Positions 34,656-44,177 of a stretch of 64,000 nucleotides of DNA are shown piece by piece. The stretch comes from Acanthosoma haemorrhoidale. Its lineage: Eukaryota > Arthropoda > Insecta > Hemiptera > Acanthosomatidae. The position numbers were made by a program, and so were the translations under genes. The notes beneath the pieces were generated by a model, which was given only the letters and a program-made list of their open reading frames with translations, searched no databases and had not been told where the DNA came from. Position 1 is the stretch's first letter. Each line of letters opens with the position of its first letter. The stretch covers positions 108,874,509 through 108,938,508 of the forward strand of contig OV884015.1 in assembly GCA_930367205.1 (NCBI GenBank), given 5' to 3'.

Positions 34656-35825
34656 ATGGTGGAATTGCGGCCGGCAGCGTTTGAAGTTCCACAGTTACCT
34701 AAAGAAACCATGGCTGAAGCCCATGCGAACACACTGGCGTGGATGAAGGTGCGGGCAGTGACGTCACAGGACATGAGGAAAATGATCTCAGACCTCGAAA
34801 AATTTTCTGGGGAAATAGGTGAGTTAAATCATTTTCTCAAAGGTGGAGATAGGATTATGGAGAGGATACAAGCCAAGATGGACGAAGGGTTACTCGACCC
34901 AGGTGACGCTAAGTCAATAAAGGCAGACCTGGTGTGCAGGGTGAAAAGGAAGGTGCTGAACCTGATACAGGCGGACGAGGAAACCCCGTGGGAGATAGTA
35001 AAGACGAGACTGAAAAAAGCATATGGGGGGGGACGATGGACCCCAGAGGAGGATATATTCCAAATGTTTCGAGAAATGAAATCTCCGAGACAGAATAGTG
35101 GACAGTATGCTGCAGTCCTGGTTGTCCGCTACAATAAAATAAATGAGAAAATGAGGGAGACAACTAGCGCCGATGAAGTGGAGGGCAGGATGGGATTCCT
35201 GTCAACAATCTTAAAGGTACAATTAGCGAAGGAGACGGGAAGGAAGGAAGGGTTCCCTAATGAGCGATCGTTCCTCGAATGCGCCCAGGCGATGATAGAT
35301 GCTAGCGCAAGGGAAGAAGAAGTAAAAATGAACAAAGATGACAACGATTGGAGCCAGATCCCATATAGGAGAAACAGGACCCCAAAAGCAGTGTGGAGGA
35401 GACAGGAAACGCCGTTTGCCGGTAGAGACAGGGGAGCGACAAGAGAGAGAAGATTGGGAGTGACGAGGCCTAGGTACGCACCTCGGAAAGAAGAAAGGAA
35501 ATGTCATGGTTGTGGAAAGACGGGCCATCTGGTAGCTCAGTGCCCTCGCACTAAGTGCTTTGAGTGTGGGGAAGAAGGACACATAGCAAGACAATGTCCA
35601 TACTTGTTTCGTAGAAGGGAATTTCACAAAGCAGAACCAATGGAGGTGAACAACCAGGAAATCCGGGAGAGGCGGAGCGCGACACCAAGAGAAATTGGAT
35701 CATCGGGCGACGAGTCATCAGGGACGTCGGAGACAGACGGAGAGGAGTCGAAGCGCAGCGGGAGCAGACGACGAGAGTGGCAGAAGAATCCCTCGCGCAG
35801 ATGGGAGCGGCGTACGGAGGCCTGA
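34656..35825 (+). CDS. gag: Gag polyprotein of the gypsy element
   Basis: A 389-residue structural protein that forms the virus-like particle and packages the RNA. The first two thirds are a helical capsid-like region without a sharp motif. The region after about residue 255 is Arg/Lys-rich. Two CCHC zinc knuckles follow the CX2CX4HX4C pattern: C283/C286/H291/C296 and C301/C304/H309/C314. These are nucleocapsid RNA-binding fingers. The tail is rich in Glu, Arg and Ser. The start is the first ATG after the primer site (34656), about 90 nt downstream of it, with no upstream ATG in this frame. The frame closes with TGA at 35823-35825, and the same frame then stays open through all of pol. Intact, with no internal stop. 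Confidence 0.93.
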   Translation: MVELRPAAFEVPQLPKETMAEAHANTLAWMKVRAVTSQDMRKMISDLEKFSGEIGELNHFLKGGDRIMERIQAKMDEGLLDPGDAKSIKADLVCRVKRKVLNLIQADEETPWEIVKTRLKKAYGGGRWTPEEDIFQMFREMKSPRQNSGQYAAVLVVRYNKINEKMRETTSADEVEGRMGFLSTILKVQLAKETGRKEGFPNERSFLECAQAMIDASAREEEVKMNKDDNDWSQIPYRRNRTPKAVWRRQETPFAGRDRGATRERRLGVTRPRYAPRKEERKCHGCGKTGHLVAQCPRTKCFECGEEGHIARQCPYLFRRREFHKAEPMEVNNQEIRERRSATPREIGSSGDESSGTSETDGEESKRSGSRRREWQKNPSRRWERRTEA

Positions 35826-38800
35826 GGAGAGTGGCAGCAGAGAGGCGACCGCATCCTAAGGTGCAATACAGTGCGGGAAAGGATGTGTGGTTTGCCAATT
35901 ATCGAGTTCGGGAAGGGGGAGAGGTGCCTCATTGATACTGGCAGCACCAATACAATAATATCTCGTGGTGCGTTAGAGAGGTTGCGTAGAGGAGAGAGGG
36001 CACACCAGATCAAGGTATGTAAGTGTAAATTACTTACTCTTGGGGGACCCTGCGAAGTAATGGGAGAAGCGGTCGTGGGGCTGGAAGAATGGGCGAAAGT
36101 AATGGGTGACATAAAAGTACACGTCGTGGAAGACATGCCACGGGAATACCAGATAATAGTGGGGTGTGATTTACTGGGAAAAGTAGGCGCGCGCATCAAA
36201 AACGAGGGGGAGAACTGGAGGATCAAAATAGGGAAGCGAACCTATCGAAGCCGGGGGGGCGTAAGGGGCGAAACGGAGCAAATAGGAGCGGTTAAGAGAG
36301 TGGAGGATTGGAGGGAGAGTCTGAGGAGCGAGTTTAGGGATATTTTTTTCGCTGAAGGGGACAAGCTAGGAGCAACGGGGAAAACGCTACATGAGATCCC
36401 GTTAAAAGTAGAGCGGGTGACGTATGTGAAGGAGAGGCGGTATCCGCAAGCGCTCAGACAACACATTAGAAAGGAGATCGAGGATCTCAAGCGCCAAGGT
36501 ATTATCAGAGATAGCACGTCTCCGTATAATAGCCCTTTGTGGGCAGTGAAAAAGAAAAGTCGACCGGGAGAATGTGAGGAAAAATACCGAGTCGTGGTGG
36601 ATTTTCGGAAACTTAACGATAATACCCTGGACGAAAAATATCCGATCCCGCGGTTCGAAGACATCCTAGACAGACTAAACGGTGCAAAAATTTTTAGCAC
36701 ATTGGACCTAAAAGCAGGGTACCATCAGATCAAACTAGCTGCGCATGACCAACATAAAACGGCGTTTTCGTTTGAAAGAGGGCATTTTGAGTTCACGAGA
36801 ATGCCGTTCGGTCTCAAAAATGCTCCAATAACCTTTCAGCGTCTCATGGACGAACTTCTGAGAGGAATGGACGAAAATATGTGCCAAATTTACATGGATG
36901 ACCTGCTGATCTTCAGCCGAACGGAATCGGAACATATTCAACACCTCCGGAACGTATTTGAGAGATTAAGGGATTTCGGGTTGAAACTGTCAATAGACAA
37001 ATCGTCACTGGGGCAGGAGCAGATTAGTTTTTTAGGGCACACAATCTCACAGGAAGGGGTTCAACCAGACTCGACGAAAGTAGAAGCGATCCAGAGAATG
37101 GAGGTGCCAAAAGATGTAAAAGGGATTCGGAGATTACTGGGCACGCTCAATTACTACCGCCGTTTCGTGCCGGACATGGCAGAATATATGGTACCCATTA
37201 ACAATTTACTACGGAAAGGAGCACGGATAATGATCACGCCGCTGATAGAGCAGAATATCCGCAAATGCTTGGCACGTTTGCAGGAGGCGCCGATTTTGGC
37301 TTTCCCTAACTTTGAGAAGGATTTCACGATCACCACCGACGCAAGCGACTATGCCTTGGGGGCAGTATTGTCACAAGAAGGCGAAGACGGGGAAAGACCG
37401 GTGGCTTACGCGAGCAGACGCCTGACGGACACGGAGGCGCGGTACAGCGCTCTGGAACGAGAACTCCTCGGGATAGTGTGGGCCATTGGGCACTTCCGTC
37501 CGTATGTATTTGGCAGAAGGTTTCGAATACATACGGATCACCGACCTCTTCAATGGGTCGGAAAACTCAAAGAATCCTCCTCAAGGGTAACAAGGTGGAA
37601 GGAATTCTTAGCCCAATACAATCTGGATATTGTATATAAGCCAGGCAAAGACAACGTCGTGGCAGATTGGCTGTCGCGCGCTATTATGGTGAACGCCATA
37701 GAAGAAGGGGAAACATCGAGCGGTATGAGGCAGTTCATTGAGGAATGGACGCCTGGAGAAGCGGGCAGGAGCAGCACGCGGAAAGATAGTGACAGGAGTG
37801 CGGACACACCATCAGACGAGTCTATAGGAGAGAGACCGCGTGATATGGAGACGACGGACGAAATTATCAATGATAAGCGGAGGCAGATCATATGGAAAAC
37901 TCAAACATCGGGTGCTCTGAAAATACTCCATAGTACGTACGGTAGGAGTCAGATCGCGACGATTTGGTCACCACCGGGAGTTCGAGGAGATCAAATTTGT
38001 CAGGCTCTCAAGGACGTGTCCAAACCCGGCAAAACACACCATTTATTCGTGGGCAACGAGACTGTGTGGGACAAAATTAAAAAGCTGTGGCAGAAAGAGC
38101 TGTTGGGGGTGGATCGCTCGTTCATTCGGTGTCTTTCCGTGGTCCAAACCCTGCGGGACGAGGAGCAGCAACGCGAGGTAACACTGGCGTATCACCAAGG
38201 AAAAACCAACCACCGCGGTGGGCAGGAGACGGCACAAGCACTACGAAGGCGCTATTTTTGGTGGGGGATGCAGCGGACTATTCAGGAGGTAATCGGAGCA
38301 TGCGAAGTTTGTCAGAAGACGAAATATGATAGACATCCCCCGCAGGGACTCCAGGAGGAATCACCCACGGCAGAAGCACCACTGACGGAGATTCAAGTGG
38401 ACACCTTCACGTGGCGGGGTTTTAAGTGGGTCACTATCATCGACCCATTTAGCAAAGTGGCTATGGCCTACGCGGTGGGAGACAAGTCATCAGATTCCAT
38501 ATTACAAGCCCTCAACACATGGTTTCAGTTCTACGGCATACCAGAGAGGATCTCGTCGGACGGGGGACGGGAGTTTGACAATGCAACCGTGAGAGCCGAA
38601 ATGCAAAAACGGGATGTGGTATGGCATTTTAATACCCCCGGGCATCCCAAGAGCAGGGGAACCATCGAAAGGTTACACAGCACCCTCAGCGACCACTTAC
38701 GCGTGTACCAGGTGGATAAAGGCCTGTCGGCGAACGTAGCGATGCCAATGGCGGTGGCGGCATACAACCACTCGATACATGCCACGACGGGGTTAGCACC

Positions 38801-39197
38801 CTTCGAAATATTGTTTGGATTACGAGTGAGACCGAGGAACTGGCCAGAGACGGTGGCGGATGAGGGAATGGTGGCACAGCTCCATAACACCCACATACAG
38901 CTCGGAAAGATGTGGTACAAAGTACGCGATAAGATTATGCGCGAAAAATCCAAGCGCGTGGCACGGGCAAATTTGAAGGTGCGTGATCGCATAGGAGCAA
39001 TATCGATTGGGACCGTTGTGTACAGAAAAGTCGTGTCAAATCGTAGTAAGGAACTTGTTCGGTATGAGGGGCCCTTTAAGGTCATCATAATTCGGGAACA
39101 TAATCTCGTGACCATCGAGAGTATGACCACCCCAAAGAAGAGGCGAACCGTTCACATTGAACAGTTGAAACTCCCAACACAGGGGGGAGGGTGTTGA
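35826..39197 (+). CDS. pol: Pol polyprotein (PR-RT-RNaseH-IN) of the gypsy element
   Basis: Open in the gag frame from the codon after the gag TGA. There is no good ATG before the protease; GTG at 35871 is only a counting origin for the positions here. The aspartic protease has LIDTGSTNTIIS with Asp22. Reverse transcriptase has STLDLKAGYHQI (Asp279) and YMDD (341-344). RNase H has TTDASDYALGAVLS (Asp490). Integrase has an HHCC zinc region (H775 in YHQGKTNH, and CEVC). Its DD35E triad is Asp844, Asp897 and Glu933. A YEGPFKV GPY/F-like motif lies near the C-terminus; no chromodomain is evident. All catalytic residues are present and there is no internal stop. With protease this close behind the gag stop, a Gag-Pol fusion made by reading through the UGA is the simplest way to express it. 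Confidence 0.93.
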   Translation, partial: GEWQQRGDRILRCNTVRERMCGLPIIEFGKGERCLIDTGSTNTIISRGALERLRRGERAHQIKVCKCKLLTLGGPCEVMGEAVVGLEEWAKVMGDIKVHVVEDMPREYQIIVGCDLLGKVGARIKNEGENWRIKIGKRTYRSRGGVRGETEQIGAVKRVEDWRESLRSEFRDIFFAEGDKLGATGKTLHEIPLKVERVTYVKERRYPQALRQHIRKEIEDLKRQGIIRDSTSPYNSPLWAVKKKSRPGECEEKYRVVVDFRKLNDNTLDEKYPIPRFEDILDRLNGAKIFSTLDLKAGYHQIKLAAHDQHKTAFSFERGHFEFTRMPFGLKNAPITFQRLMDELLRGMDENMCQIYMDDLLIFSRTESEHIQHLRNVFERLRDFGLKLSIDKSSLGQEQISFLGHTISQEGVQPDSTKVEAIQRMEVPKDVKGIRRLLGTLNYYRRFVPDMAEYMVPINNLLRKGARIMITPLIEQNIRKCLARLQEAPILAFPNFEKDFTITTDASDYALGAVLSQEGEDGERPVAYASRRLTDTEARYSALERELLGIVWAIGHFRPYVFGRRFRIHTDHRPLQWVGKLKESSSRVTRWKEFLAQYNLDIVYKPGKDNVVADWLSRAIMVNAIEEGETSSGMRQFIEEWTPGEAGRSSTRKDSDRSADTPSDESIGERPRDMETTDEIINDKRRQIIWKTQTSGALKILHSTYGRSQIATIWSPPGVRGDQICQALKDVSKPGKTHHLFVGNETVWDKIKKLWQKELLGVDRSFIRCLSVVQTLRDEEQQREVTLAYHQGKTNHRGGQETAQALRRRYFWWGMQRTIQEVIGACEVCQKTKYDRHPPQGLQEESPTAEAPLTEIQVDTFTWRGFKWVTIIDPFSKVAMAYAVGDKSSDSILQALNTWFQFYGIPERISSDGGREFDNATVRAEMQKRDVVWHFNTPGHPKSRGTIERLHSTLSDHLRVYQVDKGLSANVAMPMAVAAYNHSIHATTGLAPFEILFGLRVRPRNWPETVADEGMVAQLHNTHIQLGKMWYKVRDKIMREKSKRVARANLKVRDRIGAISIGTVVYRKVVSNRSKELVRYEGPFKVIIIREHNLVTIESMTTPKKRRTVHIEQLKLPTQGGGC

Positions 39198-39366
39198 ATG
39201 TGCGTAAGATGGTGTGCCCTCGATCCGATACGGAGCAACTGATCCGGAATCATATGTTTCACATGTTCACATTCACATGTGCTGCTCAGAGAGAGTTTTT
39301 GTTTTCATTATTTATATTGTGGATGTTCCATTTTTTTTTACCTGGCAGCCACCGGGTCCAGGGCGA

Positions 39367-39552
39367 ATGTATTATTTTTTGTTATTATTATTTTTGTTTT
39401 ATTTCTGTATTATCTCTTTTCTTTGTTTTTTTGTGAGGACTATGAATATATTAGACCGTAAACGTGATGTAAGGGATTACAGGCTGTGTGCTGAGTGCGG
39501 CGGACCTTGGAGTTTACGAAGAGATATGCGTAAACTGGCAGGGGGGAGTTAA
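39367..39552 (+). CDS. Small ORF after pol, possible single-pass membrane peptide (doubtful)
   Basis: An ATG at 39367 opens 61 codons, beginning with about 22 hydrophobic residues (YYFLLLLFLFYFCIISFL) and then a basic, Cys-containing tail (AECGGPW, RRDMRK). It stops inside the first bases of the 3' LTR. The hydrophobic part derives from a T-rich stretch, so it may be composition only. Env genes of errantiviruses occupy this place, but this is far too short and shows no surface-protein domain. Confidence 0.2.
   Translation: MYYFLLLLFLFYFCIISFLCFFVRTMNILDRKRDVRDYRLCAECGGPWSLRRDMRKLAGGS
39538..39546 (+). other. Polypurine tract
   Basis: gcagggggg runs directly into the agttaa start of the 3' LTR. 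A purine run at this place primes plus-strand DNA synthesis in LTR retroelements. Confidence 0.8.
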
Positions 39553-39730
39553 GGTTCGGACGTCGTAGGCAGCCAGCCTAATCCTTAAGTCATCGGGATG
39601 TAAACATCCCGAATGTATTTAGAGAGGCTTTAAAAGCTCAAATAAAAACAGTCTTGTGACAACTCTCGTTCAGTAACTACATTCAACCTCTTTCCTTTTT
39701 CTTCTCGTTTTTCGTTGACGATCGTTAACT
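39547..39730 (+). repeat. 3' LTR
   Basis: 184 bp, no differences seen from 34364-34547. The hairpin is at 39594-39611 and the aataaa at 39641-39646. tata follows as the right copy of the target duplication. Its polyadenylation signal would normally end the element's transcript. Confidence 0.95.
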
Positions 39731-39861
39731 TATATATATATATATATACATATATTACTTATATGTATACTCACAGCGGGTAGATACGAACAATAGATTC
39801 TACTTAGCTGCATCGGAAGTAACTTATGATGACCTAAATATATATATATATATATATATAT
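39731..39861. repeat. TA-rich microsatellite sequence
   Basis: Right-hand part of the TA-rich target (39731-39748), a short non-repetitive piece, and another (TA) run at about 39838-39860. Confidence 0.7.
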
Positions 39862-39930
39862 TTTCTTTCATAGCCCCTTTAAATTTACAGATAATTATAT
39901 ACAATTATAGACCCTCAGGCGAATCTACAT
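39862..39930 (-). mobile_element. NLR-A 3' end scrap
   Basis: tttcatagcccctttaaatt and the following cagataattatatacaatta plus ccctcaggcgaatcta are the reverse complement of the NLR-A terminus. It lies between the gypsy element and the NDUFS5-like gene, about 65 bp beyond the stop codon of the latter. Only the last 70 bp of the element remain. Confidence 0.8.
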
Positions 39931-39996
39931 ATATATATTACTTATATAAATTAGGAAATATTACTCGTTACCTTTAGGAACAAGTCAGATTGTTCA

Positions 39997-40284
39997 CTAG
40001 AAGCTGAAACCATTAGGCGGTGGCTCGTAGTTCCTCGTTTTCCGCCTTGCCCTAAGCATCTCCTCCATCCTGAGGTTCTGTTTGGTTCTCAAGAAGCACT
40101 CATTGAAGTCGTCCATCACGTCCTTGCACTTTTCTTCGCAGCCTCTCTCGTATCCGTAGGCCTCCAGGCAGTTTATAACCTTCATCTCGATGTCTCTGCA
40201 CCGCCCGCAATGCTGACTCGTCATCAGAGTCCCGGCTAGATCCGTCAATGGATTCTTGACGTAGTTCAAAGCGAACCAATACAT
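39997..40284 (-). CDS. NDUFS5: NDUFS5-like complex I 15 kDa subunit
   Basis: 95-residue protein, the only non-transposon gene recognised here. NDUFS5 is an accessory subunit of mitochondrial complex I. It sits on the intermembrane-space side and is folded by two disulfides. Visible in the sequence are the family blocks NPLTDLAG, then CRDIEMKVINCLEAYG, CKDVMDDFNEC and the C-terminal YEPPP. The cysteines form a twin CX9C motif: C29-X9-C39 and C53-X9-C63. There is no cleavable presequence, as expected for this family. I start at the ATG at 40284. The upstream in-frame extension has no ATG, and cattag just before the ATG could be a splice acceptor. Length matches the family (about 95-110). The frame is intact. 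A retrocopy cannot be excluded because only one exon is visible and no clear poly(A) signal or tail was seen. Assignment is from motif recall. Confidence 0.82.
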   Translation of the reverse strand: MYWFALNYVKNPLTDLAGTLMTSQHCGRCRDIEMKVINCLEAYGYERGCEEKCKDVMDDFNECFLRTKQNLRMEEMLRARRKTRNYEPPPNGFSF

Positions 40285-40560
40285 CCTAATGCCAAGGGTA
40301 GTAAACACTAGCAACAATGGCGCTTAGCAACACAATCGATTCTCAGCACCAATGAGGTTGCAAAACTTCAAAGTTTTGTTCTATGGTGCCAAAACTACCA
40401 CAAGTAATCAAGCAAAACTATTGCATTTTATTTTTCAACACTTTTATCGCTTTGAAATGAAGCTGGTAATATTTAGAACATGGGATTGTATTTGATAATA
40501 ACTTGGCGAAGTATATTATATAATATATATTATAGAAATTATATATTAAAATATCTTATA
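40285..40560. other. 5' flank of the NDUFS5-like gene
   Basis: Would hold the 5' UTR, first intron or promoter of the minus-strand gene. A near-palindrome gcaaaacttcaaagttttg lies at 40361-40379. No clear TATA or other core promoter motif was identified. It ends at the TA target of Mar-T copy 2. Confidence 0.4.
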
Positions 40561-41428
40561 TTGGGTTGGCAAGAAAGTGATTTTGGTTTGGAACCAGTAG
40601 TTAGCGTTTTGTTTGTTTCGTTATTCTTTTGTCAATGTTAGAATTTTTTTCTTTTCACATTTGCTAGTCAATACCTTTAGGTCGCAATAGAGAAAAAAAT
40701 TCCGTGTAATTTTGTTTACAACTGTCAGTTTTAACATGGTGTGCAAAAATTTTCGACACATTTTACTTTTTTATTTTCATAAAGACAAGCCAGCGGCTGA
40801 GGCTCATAAACAGATATGTGAAGTTTGTAGCGTTGATTTTTTAACAGAACGCACTTGTCTGGAGATTTTTCACTGAAAGATGAATGTTCTGGTCGACCTT
40901 TTGAAGTTGATGATGACAAAATGAATGCCGAAATTGAATCGAATCGTCATATAACTGTGCGAGAGATTGCAAAACAGTTAAATGTATCACAGACAACAAT
41001 TGAAAATCATATAAGACGTCTTGGACTTGTTAAGAAGCTCGATATTTGGGTTCTGGCACGACAATGCGAGGCCTCACACATCTTTAGCAACACGTACGAA
41101 ACTATTGGAGCTTGGTTGGGAAGTGATGTCGCATCCCCCATACAGTACTGACCTTGCACCATTGGATTATCATTTATTTCGAAGTTAACAAAACTTCTTA
41201 AATGGTCGAATTTTCAGTAGTCACGATGACCTCAAATGGCACTTGGTTTTTTTTCCTGATAAGGACCAGAAGTTTTATGAGCGCGGGATCATGAAGTTAC
41301 CAGAAAGATGGCAAAAGGTCATCGAACAGAATAGAAGATATTTGACTGATTAATGTTCATTTTTTGTGTAGAAATAAGTGAGTTTTATTTCAGACTAAAA
41401 AACCGAAATTACTTTCTTGCCAACCTCA
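40561..41428 (+). mobile_element. Mar-T copy 2: internally deleted mariner, clean ends
   Basis: 868 bp from ttgggttggcaagaaagtg to ttgccaacctcaa, with TA at 40559-40560 and 41429-41430. The N-terminal coding part (40921-41060) has ESNRHITVREIAKQLNVSQT, then [17 protein letters not shown]. It then joins the gacaatgcgaggcctcacac block at the same junction as the other copies, which puts the catalytic part out of frame. It cannot encode transposase but keeps both ends and could be mobilised in trans. Confidence 0.92.
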
Positions 41429-42823
41429 ATATGAGATTTAATAATGTAGCACAGGCAAACTATTTCTTGGTCATACTGGGTCAGCTATTGTTATAGTAAA
41501 ATATTTTTTTGTGCTGTTTCCGTGTTGTATGGTTAGTGTACTGTCCCTGCGTAGCTATATATGTACCAACTCATATCTCTTATTTTTAATTTGACGAAAC
41601 TACTTCAGAAATATAGAAAAAAAAACTCGATGGAGTTCTTGAGTGGTACGAGTTTCTGAAAAATCATCGGAAAAAAAAAACAGCCACTCATTCTTTGACT
41701 GAAGAAACGTTGATTTTCTTCTCCCCCCCCCCCCCCCACATTGAACAAGATCCCGACAGTAAAAGTTATAATAATTCCAAATGTACGCATGTCATGCTAT
41801 TACTTACGCCCTTATCTACCTACAGTTAGGGCTGAAAGGGGGAGACACCCACTTCTGTTTATGAAATGTAGATACATTTATTATATTTCCTAGGGATACT
41901 AGTCATACTAGCCACTACACCGAATGGAAGCCTATTATTTATTGGTCTAGTATTAATCATTTGTTTTAGTCTGTATGCGTTGCCCTCCCCCCCCCAAATC
42001 GCTGACGTCCCCCTCCCCAAAGACCCCCTAGATTATTTACTGTGCAATATCTGGCTGGGCCGGTGACGGTCTAATCCCGGCACGTCAGCTGCCCTGTCAA
42101 CGCCTCCATTGTTTCATATTAAATTAAAAGGCTCTCTCGAGACCCTGCCTTATCTGTGCCCGCCCGCTCCGACAACTCCATTTCCACCTTGGATTGATAG
42201 CCATAATTATAAATGGACCCTCACTCAGCTAACTCACTTTTTTTTTGGCTGCTTCGTCCGGAAAAAAAAATATGCCGAACAAACACATTTTAAATCGTGT
42301 AAAAATATCGCTTACTCAGTTCTTATTAACAATCATTTACCGCGAATATATTTTTAATATATTGAATATATTTTTACTAAAAAGTATCTCCTGGGATCGG
42401 TGGACCCCCATCCTAGCAGGTGAGAAAATTTACCAGTGCCAGAACTACCATTGTCCTAATGTTTAAATAAGATCTCGCAGATATGTTTAAATCTCTGAGA
42501 AGGATTTTAAAGGCTGGATATGCTTGAAATGGCCTCTGGACTATCATTTATTGTTATTATTTAAATTGTGTCTTCGATCTAGTTATTACTATTGCTATTA
42601 CTAATATCATATATCTGGTGTAATGGTTAAGATAACTGCTTCATTAAGCCACTGGTTTTCAATGGAAGGGTGGTTCTAAGGGATTTGGGTGGTCTGAAGT
42701 TTAAAGGAATTCTTTAAAAAACAAGATTAACTAGACAAAGCCAATTAAAATAAAGTGGTCAAATAACTCTAAACCTAGGTTGAAAATATCGAGAAAATAA
42801 AATCTTTTATGATAATTTAATAA
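41429..42823. other. No recognised gene; long C run
   Basis: Contains an uninterrupted C run at about 41723-41737 and smaller ones near 41987. A tRNA-like A-box (tggtgtaatggtta) near 42618 has no matching B-box. Open frames are short. Confidence 0.35.
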
Positions 42824-43645
42824 TGTTCCCACATTGCCTTCACCCTCTGTCGCAAGTCTTGTCCACTAGTTTCTTTTAATTATATTCCTCTCCCTGTATC
42901 CGAGACAGTACGGTACTTAGGCTTCCATCTCGACAAACGACTGACATGGAACCCACATACGAGGCTAAAAAGACAAGAACTAAACAGACGCTTTGGGCAA
43001 CAATTTACAAAGTTATACTTGAGCCAATCTGGACGTACGGAATAGAGCTATGGGGGACAGCAAAAAAGTCGAACATCAAGCGTGTCCAATCCTTTCAATC
43101 AAAAGTCCTGAGCACAATAGTTAATGCCCCTTATTACGTCAGCTACAAAACCCTTCATAACGATCTTAATATATCTTACATTATTGAACCCGTCCCTTCC
43201 AAGTTCATAAATTTCCATTATAACCTATCCAACCACGTTAATCCCCTAGCACAGTCATTGCACTGCACCACTCATCTCTATAATCCTCCTCGGAGACTAA
43301 AACGACAGTGGCCTCGTGACCTGCTATAAATGCGCAACAGTGAGAATCCTGGCAATGGCCAGTTTTTCCTATCATGTCCTGAGCGTCTATTGTTCTCGCA
43401 CTCTTGGTCAACTGGCTCGTATCCGATGACGCGGCTGACGGAGGAGCGTGGGGGACTTCCCAAGACTCCGCTTCTTCTTTCGCATACGAGGGAGGTGACA
43501 ACCCTGTGGAGCTGGGAAGTCTCTGGGCTGTTTGTAAATATTATGTCAATGACCAAGAGAATGAAAATTGTAAGTATGGTATGAATGAAAACATTTATCA
43601 CAATTACTTATTGCCCAAAGAGGCAGATTGTAATTTTATCTAAAA
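42824..43645 (+). mobile_element. NLR-B (Jockey-like) copy, best-preserved ORF end
   Basis: The frame 42946-43329 is open and encodes the ORF C-terminus: TIYKVILEPIWTYGIELWG, TAKKSNIKRVQSFQSKVLS, VNAPYYVSYKTLHNDLN and RRLKRQWPRDLL, then TAA. A shifted part precedes it (42824-42945, ttcccacattgccttcacc onward), and a deletion of about 55 bp relative to 28680-28780 removes the YRLLQRTS-to-ENKLL region. The 3' UTR runs to about 43645, with the same landmarks as 7884-8177. This copy ties the UTR-only inserts to the Jockey-type ORF. Confidence 0.9.
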
Positions 43646-44177
43646 TAGTAAATAGAGGAAAATTATGATACAGAAGCGTTCTAATGCATTACGATTTGTT
43701 TTTAAGATAATTAATATTTTCAAGTCAATTACTGTTTTTTTTTAACCACTTCGTAGGGCAATGAATTCAAAATATATCTCTGCCCTTTTCAACCTCAATA
43801 AATGTAATTATTAGAGAAAGGTTTTAAGTAACTACCCCATTGAAAGAGGGAGAGAGAGAGGGTAAAAGTAAGGAGAGAGGGACAAAAAAAGACTTGAGAA
43901 ACCCATTTAAATATTTAAGAATCATCGTGAACCTAAAATCATCACCCAATCCTTTCAGGGAGAGATTATGAAAAAAGAATTAAAAAAGAAAGGGTAAAGT
44001 AATTGGAAAGAAGGAAAAAATCTTAATAGCAGCAAAGGAACTGATATTATATTGGCTGTAACTTGTTACTTGATTAGCGTTCCCACATTATCGTTACATT
44101 TTACATTTTTAAAACAGATTTAATAATTTTTCTCTGTTTATTTTAAGTAGTTTCTTGACTTGTTAAACGATAAAGAC
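43646..44177. other. No recognised feature
   Basis: AT-rich with a GA-rich run at about 43846-43890 (gagagagagaggg). Confidence 0.35.

Larger units (their letters stand above)
34364..39730 (+). mobile_element. Young full-length gypsy/Ty3 LTR retrotransposon (5,367 bp)
   Basis: Complete element: LTR (184 bp), primer-binding site, gag, pol, polypurine tract, LTR. The two LTRs show no difference by eye, so insertion was very recent. The LTRs begin agttaa and end ttaact, the AGT...ACT type of terminus seen in the insect gypsy group rather than TG...CA. The 4-bp TATA target duplication also fits that group. There is no env-sized ORF after pol. gag and pol lie in one reading frame separated by a single TGA. 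Domain order is PR-RT-RNaseH-IN, which defines Ty3/gypsy and not copia. Confidence 0.96.

Noticed and set aside
35624..36226. Long minus-strand open frame opposite the start of pol (200 codons)
   Set aside because: Antisense shadow of a high-confidence plus-strand coding region. No motif of its own.
38531..39130. Minus-strand 199-codon frame opposite integrase
   Set aside because: Shadow of the integrase coding sequence, with no recognisable domain.
41605..41790. Minus-strand frame with a Gly run
   Set aside because: Caused by the C homopolymer at about 41723-41737.
42609..42665. tRNA gene suggested by tggtgtaatggtta
   Set aside because: No proper B-box or cloverleaf could be drawn. A similar gcttcatta piece near 26205 is too short to define a SINE.
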